A stretch of 64,000 bases of DNA from Shewanella sediminis HAW-EB3 (GCF_000018025.1 NC_009831.1:4092001-4156000); one strand, 5' to 3'. Positions 8,284 to 17,370 are shown, counted from the stretch's first letter. Notes: generated from the letters alone by a model not told the origin. Numbers and translations are program-made.

Positions 8284-8655
8284 ATGGATGAGAGACGTCA
8301 GTTTTCCCGTATATTGTTTGATACTAAAGCCAGTCTCACCCAAGGCAGAAATATATGGACCACGAAAATTCATGACTTAAGCCTAAACGGTGCCTTAGTC
8401 GAGAAGCCCGCCGATTTCACTCTCGGTGACGGCGCCCTGTTTCTCAGCTTCTCTCTGCCCGACTCTGATATCGAGCTAACCATGGAAGCCGAACTCGCCT
8501 ATAAGGAAAAGGGGCAACTCGGATTAAGCTGCATCCATATCGACGTCGACAGCATCAGCCACCTGCGCCGAATGCTGGAGCTAAATCTGGGGGACTCGGC
8601 CCTACTTAACAGAGAGTTGGAACACTTTATCGATGTGCATGACAGAAAAGACTAA
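8284..8655 (+). CDS. Single-domain PilZ protein
   Basis: A 123-aa protein that is essentially one PilZ domain, the common receptor fold for cyclic di-GMP. The N-terminal arginine motif is present (ERRQFSR at residues 3-9, which fits RxxxR), and the DxSxxG motif appears as DLSLNG near residue 34. Both ligand-binding signatures are therefore intact, and binding is a fair prediction from the family. There is no signal peptide or membrane segment, so the protein should be cytosolic. The start has AAGGA seven bases upstream. It is divergent from torR, with a terminator directly after it, so it is a single-gene unit. Its target process is not shown by the sequence. Confidence 0.82.
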   Translation: MDERRQFSRILFDTKASLTQGRNIWTTKIHDLSLNGALVEKPADFTLGDGALFLSFSLPDSDIELTMEAELAYKEKGQLGLSCIHIDVDSISHLRRMLELNLGDSALLNRELEHFIDVHDRKD

Positions 8656-8667
8656 CCCATCAACATC

Positions 8668-8696
8668 TGCCACCTTCGAATGAAGGTGGTTTTACA
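8668..8696 (+). terminator. Terminator of the PilZ gene
   Basis: Perfect stem CCACCTTC (8670-8677) / GAAGGTGG (8682-8689) with a four-base loop, followed by TTTT. Confidence 0.85.
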
Positions 8697-8699
8697 TTT

Positions 8700-9083
8700 T
8701 CAGTCTGTTTCTTTGATATTGGGTGGATGGTTGAAGGTTTAACCTTCGTTGTTATCTATCGCCTCCGGCGGGGGATGTGCAGATACTCCTTCGGGACGGT
8801 GAATAGAAACCTCAGGTTTCTGAGCTTATGAACGAGAGGCATGGATGCCGAACTGGCTTTTAGATACGGATATCGTTGTAAAGCCGTCCGTGGCCGCTTA
8901 GCGAAAACTTCCCTGTTTTCGATACCCTCAGCCACATCTACACTTGGTGATTCAAAAGAAAGATACCTCTTCGATTTTGGAATGTTGGTTGAGATTACTA
9001 ATAAGAAAATGCCACAAAGCAAGTCTGAATCAACTCGATAGTAGCCAGTTGTACATTTTAATTTCTAGCGTTGTTATCGGCTT
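8700..9083. repeat. Hairpin-rich non-coding stretch, left flank of the secreted-protein gene
   Basis: I see no credible gene here; the open frames lack good ribosome sites and family resemblance. The stretch holds several short perfect inverted repeats: GAAGGTT/AACCTTC (8733-8747), GAAACC/GGTTTC near 8807-8821, GGC-ATGGAT-GCC (8838-8849) and an AAAAC/GTTTT hairpin near 8900-8920. The ATGGAT-loop hairpin type recurs on the other flank of the next gene (11685-11740), which suggests related repetitive elements on both sides. Confidence 0.5.
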
Positions 9084-11252
9084 TTAATTTTGGGGCTTAG
9101 CCGTTACTTCGATAGTTCCTGAATAGATATAGCCACCAGTCATTCCTGAAGCAAGATCTTGTTCCTTAAAATCATAGTTAAATAGCTCAGTACCAACAAA
9201 CTCGGCAGCGGGAGTATATACAACCTTATTATTAACTACATTGGCAGAGCCATTTAAGGGTTGGTCTACAGAAACAATAAATAGGTTATCTCCATCAGGG
9301 TCAGTATCGTTCGCTAAAACATCAATTGTTATGAGTTGGCCAGATGTTCCATCTGCGTAATCGTTGGCTGGAGTAGCCATGTTGTTTGCTCTAACATTAA
9401 TTGTAACTGTTCCGGTATCAGAACCGCTTTTTGCGATACCATTTTTGCTATAAAAATCAATTATATTATAAGTAAAAGTATCGACTCCTGAAAAGCCCGG
9501 ATTAGGGATATAGCAATGCTTACCACCTGAGTTACAATAACTGACTGTACCATTAGTGGGTTCAATTAAATTGGAATTGACCAACTTAATATCATCCCCG
9601 TCAGGGTCAGCGTCGTTGGATAACAAGTCTAATACAACTCTAGGTTCTCCAGAGTTATCCAAGAAACCTTCGATATAAAAATAAATATCATCTGAAGCTA
9701 TTGGGCTCGTATTATGTCCTGATGCTGAGCAGTCCCCAAAATCCCAACATACGAATGGGGGAGTTATACCAAAAAGATTTTTATCTACACTTCTAAAAAC
9801 CTTATCGTCATACCTATAGAATGTGAATAAAGCGAGTTCTCCAGGGCCTGTGAGATTCGTTTCGATTATATCTTTGGCAGGATAGATAATATCAAAAGTA
9901 TGGATTCCTGCCGTAAGTGTCTGCCTCGCTTTACTTTGAAAGTGCTTTGAATCCCATACGTTGTGAATGGCAGCTTCCTTGAGTCGCGCTCTAGCCTCGT
10001 ATACGCCATCTTCAAGCACATCAACAATAAATGAAGCTTTTATCCCTTCATAAATATTATTTCCGTCTTCGTCAACAAATGAAAATGTAGCGGATTTTTG
10101 GTCGATAATTTCTTTCTTTCGGGCAAAATCATTCTGGTCATACTGTTTTGTAGACCCGAGATTTTCATGGTAACTCACAAGCTTATGGTTTGTATCATCA
10201 AATACTTTTACAATTTCTAGATTGATAGGGCCTGAATTATGCCACTTCCTTAACTTCAACCCATCGAAATATACGCTATGCTCTGAACTTAGAGGATCGA
10301 TTTTTGAGTAGCTAGTGTTATAGGATTTCTCAGATGAACCTATCTGTACAGCAAGAGAATACTGCTTATCTAACGGAATACTTCCCTCCAGCTCTATAAC
10401 TATTTTTAACTGATCGAAATACCCATCACCATCTGTATCAACTCCTTGATCGGTAAAGTTACCTGCTAATTGAAATGGCGATACAGAATTTACTCTTATA
10501 GACGAATATGAACTGTCTTTGTGAGTAACGCCATTAATATCTACAACTGTTGATTCGAAAAATAAGCTATACCTCCCAGTTTGAGGAAATATATAACCGG
10601 TGTAATAAATGCCATCATTTGCCAGCAGATCACCTAATGCCCCATCGTCGAACATCTGCTTAGTTACAGATGGTAAATCCTTGTGGTGAATAGTTAAAAC
10701 AGCATTTGCTGGATTAAGTGTCTGTAAACCATCTTCTAATATCGTTTGTGTCAATGAAACGGTAGTAGAAGTATTTACTGCAATGATAGGGCTCACATCA
10801 TTTTCGAAAGAAAGCCCCCCTCCCTTGTACGAAAATGCTATTGGTATCATGCTTTTGGAGTTGTTTACTGTCACATCCCCGGCAATAGTAGTGGCACCAA
10901 CTGGGACACCTGCTAATTTAATAAATACCGTTCTAACTGGAAAGACCCAAATACTTTCGGCACCTACTGGTATGAAGCTTTTAATTGAGACATTGTGCTC
11001 GTCCGCATTTTCAGTGGTCACAACCGTCCCATCAGCCAAGGTAACGCTGATATTCTGTACTTCAGTCGATTCAGGAAGCATTACATTAACTACTAAAGAT
11101 GCTGATTGTGGAATAACAAATTGATGCTCAAATTTTCCGTCAACGATGTTAATGTTTTCGGTAAAATTTCCACCACTGATTACTGAATTTTGTGCATGGG
11201 CTTGATTCCATAAAAGCATGAATCCAATAAGAGATAGTTTTAATAAATTCAT
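9084..11252 (-). CDS. Large secreted protein with choice-of-anchor-like N-terminal region and cadherin/VCBS-like Ca-binding repeats
   Basis: A 722-aa exported protein. Residues 1-20 form a signal peptide ending AHA before QNSV. The first half is beta-rich, with a GIYYTGYIFPQTGRYSLFF segment of the kind found in surface proteins with choice-of-anchor or BACON-like domains. A DTDGDGYFD calcium-type loop lies near residue 272. The C-terminal third has two repeats with a LLSNDADPDGDD / VLANDTDPDGDN signature (near 547 and 649) followed by NGTVSY or NGSANV and DTFTYN-type strands, as in cadherin-like/Ig-like tandem domains of adhesins. No sortase, PEP-CTERM or type I secretion tail is visible. Base composition looks more AT-rich than its neighbours and both flanks are repeat-rich, so recent acquisition is plausible. 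Function is not known; a surface or matrix role is inference. Confidence 0.7.
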   Translation of the reverse strand: MNLLKLSLIGFMLLWNQAHAQNSVISGGNFTENINIVDGKFEHQFVIPQSASLVVNVMLPESTEVQNISVTLADGTVVTTENADEHNVSIKSFIPVGAESIWVFPVRTVFIKLAGVPVGATTIAGDVTVNNSKSMIPIAFSYKGGGLSFENDVSPIIAVNTSTTVSLTQTILEDGLQTLNPANAVLTIHHKDLPSVTKQMFDDGALGDLLANDGIYYTGYIFPQTGRYSLFFESTVVDINGVTHKDSSYSSIRVNSVSPFQLAGNFTDQGVDTDGDGYFDQLKIVIELEGSIPLDKQYSLAVQIGSSEKSYNTSYSKIDPLSSEHSVYFDGLKLRKWHNSGPINLEIVKVFDDTNHKLVSYHENLGSTKQYDQNDFARKKEIIDQKSATFSFVDEDGNNIYEGIKASFIVDVLEDGVYEARARLKEAAIHNVWDSKHFQSKARQTLTAGIHTFDIIYPAKDIIETNLTGPGELALFTFYRYDDKVFRSVDKNLFGITPPFVCWDFGDCSASGHNTSPIASDDIYFYIEGFLDNSGEPRVVLDLLSNDADPDGDDIKLVNSNLIEPTNGTVSYCNSGGKHCYIPNPGFSGVDTFTYNIIDFYSKNGIAKSGSDTGTVTINVRANNMATPANDYADGTSGQLITIDVLANDTDPDGDNLFIVSVDQPLNGSANVVNNKVVYTPAAEFVGTELFNYDFKEQDLASGMTGGYIYSGTIEVTAKPQN

Positions 11253-11464
11253 ATTTAATCCTTCCGTTGGACTAGATTTTACTTAATATACCACTAACTT
11301 GTTTTCACATCATAGTATCGATAATAGTACTATGGTTTCGAGCTTGGTAAGCGTCCTTCCATTTTCGCCAACAATTTTTAACAGGTTTAAATCGCGTTAC
11401 TCCTACTTTCTGTAATGTGAAATGGGGGAGTAAGCTGGAATTCAAGCAATACATCATTAAGAGC

Positions 11465-11487
11465 TTCGCGGCTAAAGCCGCTCCTAC
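11465..11487. repeat. REP-like palindrome, copy 2
   Basis: Same 23-bp sequence as at 7268-7290. It lies in the long spacer between the secreted-protein gene and radA. The bases between 11253 and 11464 hold nothing else recognisable except a weak CATAGTA/TACTATG hairpin near 11313-11336. Confidence 0.85.
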
Positions 11488-11509
11488 AGGTAAAGCACAA
11501 TGCTTAAAC

Positions 11510-11960
11510 CTATCTCACCCACTTTAATAGAAGAAAAAAACACCTCGAAACCAGAGCTGGTGAAATGCAGCAGTGGGCATTGGCGAAATTGACCAAGAAA
11601 TTTGAGCAACCTTCCAACTCATCGCTACCCGGTTCGACGGTTCCCCGTTGGAAGTTGCCGGAGGGTATCGTAGAAAACATCGTGAACTCCACATGGATGT
11701 GGAGTTAGTTTTCGGGGGGCTTGGATGCCCCATCGAAAACGTTAGTTATTTTCAAGATAGACCGGAGGCCTGTACTTAATGCATGTAACTTCGCCGGGGC
11801 GTCATGGAGGATGCAAGGAGGATAAGGACGAGCAGTCCTCCTTGCCCTGGTGTGGAATGGAATTCCACGACGTTAGTTGTTAGACGCAGTCTAACGATAA
11901 AGATTCAAGCGAAGCTTGATTAACTAATAGGATATTTGAAACTTGTTATCTGACAAGTCC
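11510..11960. repeat. Array of short hairpins with GTTAGTT spacers, right flank of the secreted-protein gene
   Basis: A dense run of inverted repeats: GCAACCTTCCAAC/GTTGGAAGTTGC (11606-11658, one bulge); AACTCCAC/GTGGAGTT with loop ATGGAT (11685-11706); GTTTTCG..GGGGC/GCCCC..CGAAAAC (11708-11740); CAAGGAGGA/TCCTCCTTG (11814-11844); GTGGAAT/ATTCCAC (11852-11868); GTTAGAC/GTCTAAC (11879-11895). The word GTTAGTT follows three of them (11704, 11741, 11872). No gene is supported. It could be a mosaic of mobile palindromes or a structured RNA. Confidence 0.55.
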
Positions 11961-11991
11961 CGCCCACATCTGAAAAATGAAATTAGTAGAG

Positions 11992-13365
11992 TTAATTTAT
12001 TAACTCAAGCAACTCATGGATAGTCTTTACCGGATTGATCTTAGCCCCTAGCCCTTCCATCGACTTGTGGTAGTTACGGAAAGGGATAAACACTTCGGTG
12101 AACCCATGTTGAACGGCCTCTTTCACCCGCGGCACGCCACTATCTATCGGGCGGACATCACCATTCAGACTCAGCTCCCCCATGATGCAGGTGGTTCTTG
12201 GGACAACGAAATCATTTAGGCTGCTTAGCAGTGCTGTGACCAACGCCAGATCGATACAAGTTTCTGACTCATCGATTTTGAGCCCGCCGACTAAGTTGAA
12301 ATAGGTATCGTGAAAAATCTTCGTCTTGGTGTGTTTACGCAAGATCCCCGTCAGCATCTTAATACGGTTCATATTAAGCCCGACACAGACGCGCTGGGGG
12401 AACTCCCCCTCGGTTTCGGTGGTTAAGCACTGAATTTCAAGCAGCAGGTTACGGTTGCCTTTGCGGATACAGGTGATAGCCGCTCCCGGAGACTGAGTCG
12501 TCGAGCCGGAGAGGAAAATTTCGCTGGGGTTATCGACACTGAGCATGCCGCGCTCGGTCATCTTGAAGATACCGACGGTGTCGACATCCCCGAAACGGTT
12601 TTTATTGGCTCTGAGGGTACGCACCTGACCGTCGTTGCACTCCAGGTGGGTAAGACAGTCGACGATATGAATCAAGGTCTGTGGGCCGGCGGTTTCATTA
12701 TTTTTATTCACATGCGCCACAAGGAACATGGTGACGTTATTCTGCTTGCAGTATTGCGTCAGTGACTGGGCGCTGCTTTTAACTTGCGAAGGGGAACCCG
12801 GGCTGCCATTAGCCAGGTCGGTGACGACCGCCTGAATTGAGTCTATCACCGCAAACTTAACCTGCTTTGCCTCGAGTTCGGCAATGATGGCTTCGACGCT
12901 CGTTTCCGCCATCAGGTACAGGTTATCTTCATTACAGCTCAGCTTAAGACGGTTCACACGGTTTTTAAACTGTGACAGCGACTCTTCGGCTGTACAGTAG
13001 AGTGACGGCATCAACTGTGACATGCGAGAGACGAGATCGGACAGTATGGTGGTCTTACCCGCCCCGGGGTCGCCGGAGATAATATTCACCGAGCCGGTAG
13101 TTAACCCGCCGCACAGAACGCGGTCCAGCTCACCTATGCCGGTCAGCATCTTTTCGGCTTCAACTTCCTTAACTTCATTGAGTTTTTTTGAGCCACCGCC
13201 AACCGCACCGGCATAACCCGACACCGAAGCGCCGGCAGACTTAACCGCACCTAGGCGAACTTCGGTGATGGTATTCCATTCATGACATGCACTGCATTGG
13301 CCTTGCCACCTGGGAAAGTCCTGACCACATTCATTACACACATATGCTGTTTTAATTTTAGCCAT
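11992..13365 (-). CDS. radA: DNA repair protein RadA (Sms)
   Basis: A 457-aa RecA-like ATPase that drives branch migration and processing of recombination intermediates. The N-terminal four-cysteine zinc finger is present (CNECG and CSACHEW, residues 10-30). Walker A is GDPGAGKTT, Walker B lies in FAVIDSIQAV, and the RadA-specific KNRFG motif appears as NKNRFGDVD. The C-terminal Lon-like domain follows (GLKIDESETCIDLALVTALLSS, GELSLNGDVRP). Length matches the family. The neighbourhood serB-radA with ytjB and deoD matches the E. coli order, but here two extra genes (the double PilZ protein and an alpha/beta hydrolase) lie between radA and serB. Divergent from the PilZ gene across a 334-bp spacer. 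Confidence 0.96.
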   Translation of the reverse strand: MAKIKTAYVCNECGQDFPRWQGQCSACHEWNTITEVRLGAVKSAGASVSGYAGAVGGGSKKLNEVKEVEAEKMLTGIGELDRVLCGGLTTGSVNIISGDPGAGKTTILSDLVSRMSQLMPSLYCTAEESLSQFKNRVNRLKLSCNEDNLYLMAETSVEAIIAELEAKQVKFAVIDSIQAVVTDLANGSPGSPSQVKSSAQSLTQYCKQNNVTMFLVAHVNKNNETAGPQTLIHIVDCLTHLECNDGQVRTLRANKNRFGDVDTVGIFKMTERGMLSVDNPSEIFLSGSTTQSPGAAITCIRKGNRNLLLEIQCLTTETEGEFPQRVCVGLNMNRIKMLTGILRKHTKTKIFHDTYFNLVGGLKIDESETCIDLALVTALLSSLNDFVVPRTTCIMGELSLNGDVRPIDSGVPRVKEAVQHGFTEVFIPFRNYHKSMEGLGAKINPVKTIHELLELIN

Positions 13366-13535
13366 AGCTCTTTATATAGGAAGATAGATAGTTACTGAAC
13401 CCGAAAGGTCGATTATGACGTAAGATATGAGCTTGAGAAAGCGACTTTTCCTTTGCAGCCAAATTCCTGCAATGACAAGTGGAGATCTATAATCCAAAAC
13501 TTAAATGATAGTGTCTAAGAATAAGGAGTTATAAT

Positions 13536-13610
13536 ATGATGGTTTTACCAGTTAGCTATCAAGTAGTGTCGTTACCTGCCGACATAATATTATCAGTAAC
13601 CGAACGCTAA
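13536..13610 (+). CDS. Possible 24-aa small protein or leader peptide
   Basis: A short frame starting ATGATGGTTTTACC with a strong ribosome site (AAGGAG, seven bases upstream), encoding MMVLPVSYQVVSLPADIILS and four more residues before TAA. It precedes the large PilZ gene by 89 bp on the same strand. No family is recognised and short frames with a good ribosome site can occur by chance. The rest of the radA-PilZ spacer (13366-13699) holds only the direct repeats listed separately. Confidence 0.3.
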   Translation: MMVLPVSYQVVSLPADIILSVTER

Positions 13611-13647
13611 CTGTGACTAAATGCTATCAGCGACATAATACTATCAG
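13580..13647. repeat. Direct repeats upstream of the double PilZ gene
   Basis: CGACATAATATTATCAG (13580-13596) and CGACATAATACTATCAG (13631-13647), one mismatch, start points 51 bp apart, with a further ATGCTATCAG at 13621. They may be regulator sites or a small local duplication. Confidence 0.5.
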
Positions 13648-13699
13648 CTACATAACAGCAGCCCAAGATAGAATAGATCCCATAAGAAGAAGCGAGTAG

Positions 13700-16114
13700 A
13701 TGAGTTTAGACGAACATAGCGCCTTAATTGAGCAGCTCAAGCCCCTGTTAATGGAACCCGATTTTCAGGAGCTATTTCAGCAGCTGACAGCAGATGAATC
13801 GAATTCCACCCGCTTTTTGCTGAAGATGGAACTCAATCGAATCTCTTCGCCTTGCAGTCGTATCATAGATCTCAGAGACAAGTCTGAACTCCCCTGTGAA
13901 GAGGTGATCCACAACAATCAGCATCACTATCTCGACAGTCCCGCTAAAGAGAGCTTTATGCAATCTATGGCGCTTTATCGCGATCAATATACCTTAGGGG
14001 TTTATGAGCAGGTCATCGAAGCACATAAGCAGCGCAAGCTAAAACTACGTAGCGGTGAAAACAGTCAAGACAACGGGCAACTCACCCCCTTCATCGCAAA
14101 GGGCGTCGTCTTAGGTAATTACTTTAATCGCTGTGAAGAGAGGATGAATTACAGCATTCGGATCTCGACACTGCAATCGGGAAGAGCCGAGATCCCCGGG
14201 ATCACCGTCGACCTATCGGTAGGTGGCGCACGGATAAGACTGCCGCTGGCACATAATTTCGATCTCGATAAACCGATAAGAGTCAAACTGCTGGAGCTGA
14301 GCGAAGAGTATTATTATGAAGACCTTCAAAAAGGGGTCGATTACGAAATAGTCGATACACAGACCAGCTCTGAGTATTGCTGGATGCGTCTCAAACGCGT
14401 CGGCGGCACAGAAGAGCTGGCAAAAATGCTGTCGAACCTGATTAAAGGTTACAAGTACCGCTATAAGGTCGATATCAATGACGTTTTAGTGGCTGCGACC
14501 GGCCTGGGTTTTGAGCGTCACTATCTGCCTCATCTTCCTCACCTGCCGTTATTTGTCGAATCCGATGAGGGTCAGTATAAAATCACTCATAAGCTCCTCA
14601 GCCGCGATAATCAGCAGCTACAATATTTCTTCCGGGATGAGAGGGATATCAGTCAACTGTCGGGTATGTTGTCTAGCCGGAGATTACACGCACTGCTCGG
14701 TGAGCCTGACAATAAAGATCACAGCCTCTTCTTCTGCTTCACCTTTCAGACTCAAGGTTGCGTCTTTTTTTACTCGGCGACATTAGCCGAACTTAAAAGC
14801 AAAAAACTATTGGCGCTGTTTCTCAGCTTTGGCGCCACCAAAGCTTCATGGAAAGTCTTTAAGTTAGCGCATCACAAGATAGACCATAGCCAATGCTACA
14901 AAGCCAGCATTCTCCCCGGTGATGATAGTGGCTATTCGTCACTGACCGAGGCACAACTCAAGCGATTCACTCATGTATTACAACTGATAGACCTCACGGC
15001 CGAACACGCTCAGGTCGATTATCAGACCTGGGGTGGTAAGAGTGATAAAAAAGTCAACGAACTGAAGATATTTGGCCAACAGAAAGTCACCGCCAACCCG
15101 ATAAAACTGCTTTCACTTCAATTTAGCGAGAGAAGAAATGAGGCGCGCTTCGCCTTCAAAACTCAGGTAAACATAAACCAGGGCAAGCTTACGGCGACAG
15201 GCTTCACCCATGACATATCGAGTAAAGGGCTGCAACTGACCCTAGAAAGTCCGGTTCAATTTAATAAAACAGCACCACTACTGTTGAGCTTCCCTAAATT
15301 ACAGCCGCTTGCCGGGAAAACTAAACTCAACCATCTCGCTTATCGACTGATAAGAACCAGAAAGAATAACGTCACCATTCATCTGGCTGCGGCGATGGGG
15401 CATAGCCCCCATGCGGGGGTTGAGTTTTTAAATAAACTCATCATCCATAACGAAGAGAAGCTGGAAAAGGTCACTGAGGCCCACAGTGAAACCAAAGAGT
15501 TGGCTGACGGTTTAAAAAACCTGTTTATGCGCCATTTAGATTCGGTGCCTTTCTTTATCGAAAAAACGGCCAAGTCGGCACAGCTTTCAACTCTGGGGAT
15601 AGGCACCCATAAAAATGTCATCATGGATCTCTTCGCCGCGTCAGCCTCTGAACACTTAGAGTACAACTTAGAGTCTCTACTTAAAGATGGGCGCTTGAAG
15701 AGAGAGTTCATCGATCCTATCAGAGCCATGAAGCCCCAAAACGGTTTAGAGTACTTTGAAGTCTATCTTCAGGTATCGAGACAATCTCAGGGCCAGGTCA
15801 GGGTAAAGTGTCTTCCGCCAACGGAGATCGGTGATAACAATGCCAGACAGCACTTCATCAACCAGAGTAATAATCTGGGACGTTTTATGGCATTGAGAGT
15901 CTATCGTGGAGCATCGGGAAAACCGGATCTGGGCTACATTCGTCGGGAGCTCGAATATATCAACGCACACGCCCCCCATAAATCTAAGAAATTAGAGGAG
16001 CTGTTATGGCGGATCATCGGAGTTGGCGAGCTGCTGGATATTACCGAAGAGGTTCAGCTGAGATACCCCGACCTTTATGAATACCCTGAGCAGCAACTTG
16101 AGGTTTCGGCCTGA
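13700..16114 (+). CDS. Large protein with two PilZ domains
   Basis: An 804-aa cytosolic protein with no signal peptide or membrane segment. Two PilZ modules can be seen. The first has RMNYSIR near residue 147 and DLSVGGAR near 171. The second has ERRNEARF near 477 (RxxxR) and DISSKG near 505. Both keep the DxSxxG glycine and serine, so binding of cyclic di-GMP is plausible. The regions before, between and after show no recognised catalytic motif. The N-terminal 100 residues look helical, and the C-terminal 250 are of unknown fold. The family is known from Shewanella-type genomes but its task is not established to my knowledge. It is divergent from radA; ATG at 13700 follows AAGAAGCGAG. A REP element separates it from the next gene. 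Confidence 0.75.
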   Translation: MSLDEHSALIEQLKPLLMEPDFQELFQQLTADESNSTRFLLKMELNRISSPCSRIIDLRDKSELPCEEVIHNNQHHYLDSPAKESFMQSMALYRDQYTLGVYEQVIEAHKQRKLKLRSGENSQDNGQLTPFIAKGVVLGNYFNRCEERMNYSIRISTLQSGRAEIPGITVDLSVGGARIRLPLAHNFDLDKPIRVKLLELSEEYYYEDLQKGVDYEIVDTQTSSEYCWMRLKRVGGTEELAKMLSNLIKGYKYRYKVDINDVLVAATGLGFERHYLPHLPHLPLFVESDEGQYKITHKLLSRDNQQLQYFFRDERDISQLSGMLSSRRLHALLGEPDNKDHSLFFCFTFQTQGCVFFYSATLAELKSKKLLALFLSFGATKASWKVFKLAHHKIDHSQCYKASILPGDDSGYSSLTEAQLKRFTHVLQLIDLTAEHAQVDYQTWGGKSDKKVNELKIFGQQKVTANPIKLLSLQFSERRNEARFAFKTQVNINQGKLTATGFTHDISSKGLQLTLESPVQFNKTAPLLLSFPKLQPLAGKTKLNHLAYRLIRTRKNNVTIHLAAAMGHSPHAGVEFLNKLIIHNEEKLEKVTEAHSETKELADGLKNLFMRHLDSVPFFIEKTAKSAQLSTLGIGTHKNVIMDLFAASASEHLEYNLESLLKDGRLKREFIDPIRAMKPQNGLEYFEVYLQVSRQSQGQVRVKCLPPTEIGDNNARQHFINQSNNLGRFMALRVYRGASGKPDLGYIRRELEYINAHAPHKSKKLEELLWRIIGVGELLDITEEVQLRYPDLYEYPEQQLEVSA

Positions 16115-16154
16115 GCCAGAGATGATGGTAATAAATGGAGGTGTAAACCTCCAT

Positions 16155-16177
16155 GTAGGAGCGGCTTCAGCCGCGAA
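16155..16177. repeat. REP-like palindrome, copy 3 (inverted orientation)
   Basis: GTAGGAGCGGCTTCAG followed by CCGCGAA, the reverse complement of the other copies with one changed base. It lies between two convergent genes. Confidence 0.85.
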
Positions 16178-16195
16178 AGCTAGGGGACCAACTAA

Positions 16196-17140
16196 TCAAC
16201 AGTGTCTTCGCTCGGGCTTACAGTTCAGATACCATTGTCTGACCTGAATGAAGTGATCGTCCACCGCATCTTTATGGGTCAACATATCGGCATGGCCATA
16301 ATCGTGTTTAAACCCCTTGGATTTAGATAACAGGGTATAGTTCACATCCTTAAGCTGACACTCCTCAACCATGCGTCGCACATCGGCGGGGTTTCCTAAG
16401 ACATGATCCCCTGAGCCCGCAATAAACCAGGACTTGGGCCACTTTCCCTGCTCGGCAACATCTCTGGCGGCCCTTGCGTAATCGAAACCGTCATCGTGGT
16501 CTATCCAATCTCCCCTCACCCAATCGATGCTTTGAGCGAGTGACTGACGACTCTCATTATCCATTCCCATTCGCCACTTGTCGGCAGCCAGATAGCCATG
16601 ACTCCATGCTATAGCTTGGGCCAACTTGTTCCACCCCAGATCGACCATCATCCACTTCTTCAGCGATCTGATTTTAATCCTGCGCTTGCTGCCAAAAGTA
16701 AGAAGTGAGGCCACACTGTCCTGAAACAGGGGGAATCGGCTAATCGCGCTGGCCATAAGCACGCCGCCCCACGAATGGCCGCACCAATGAACCTTAGATA
16801 CTTTAGGGTGTAACCCGAGAATATAGTGATGGATCAAGGGAAGCTGGTCACGAATAACCTCCCCCTGGCCGCCAGTAAAGCCGCGTTGCAATTTTGGCGT
16901 ACTCAGGCCGCGTCCCTGTGTATCGAGCGCATAGACAACAAATCCTGCCTCGGCTAAAAAGCACGCCAGCCCCCTTCCGGTTTCACTGTAGAAGACACGT
17001 CCATTGGACATGGCACCATGAAGCATCAGGATCGGTGGTTTTGACATCTCTTTGATGTCGCTATCACTCGAACGAATCTGCCTCAAATGGAGTCTACCGC
17101 CGAGGTATGGGATAAAATGCGAGTCTTGTTTTATGGCCAC
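16196..17140 (-). CDS. Alpha/beta hydrolase
   Basis: A 314-aa protein of the alpha/beta-hydrolase fold. The oxyanion region is MLHGAMSNGRVF, the nucleophile elbow is GHSWGG (serine near residue 122), and the expected acid and histidine follow in the C-terminal part (AGSGDHVLGNP; then HDYGHADML). It begins MAIKQDSHFIPYLGG without a signal peptide, so it should be cytosolic. The substrate cannot be inferred; the family includes esterases, lipases and lysophospholipases. It sits alone between the convergent double PilZ gene and serB, with 230 bp to the latter, and is probably transcribed by itself. Confidence 0.8.
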   Translation of the reverse strand: MAIKQDSHFIPYLGGRLHLRQIRSSDSDIKEMSKPPILMLHGAMSNGRVFYSETGRGLACFLAEAGFVVYALDTQGRGLSTPKLQRGFTGGQGEVIRDQLPLIHHYILGLHPKVSKVHWCGHSWGGVLMASAISRFPLFQDSVASLLTFGSKRRIKIRSLKKWMMVDLGWNKLAQAIAWSHGYLAADKWRMGMDNESRQSLAQSIDWVRGDWIDHDDGFDYARAARDVAEQGKWPKSWFIAGSGDHVLGNPADVRRMVEECQLKDVNYTLLSKSKGFKHDYGHADMLTHKDAVDDHFIQVRQWYLNCKPERRHC

Positions 17141-17370
17141 GAGCGAATCACTTTTTCTAATTTAGAGATTAATTTACTGAGTCAGTATAGGAAAAACAAG
17201 AGTAATTACTCAACTTACACAAGGTAAAACGCAAGGCATAAAATAACAGGATTAAGTTCAGAAAGATAAACGTCGTTTTAAACATAAAAATAACGCCTAA
17301 ACAGTGGGCCATAAAGCTGCACCAAGCAGCCTTATAGCCTTATACCGTTAGTATTATAGAGATTGCGATT

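Noticed and set aside
8756..9041. Open frames on both strands (88 and 66 codons) in the left hairpin region
   Set aside because: No ribosome site or family resemblance; the stretch is made of short inverted repeats and the frames look like chance.
11879..11895. A true integron attC site
   Set aside because: The core-like heptamers are in the wrong order and only three bases apart, and no integrase or cassette array is present; kept only as a remark in the hairpin-array finding.
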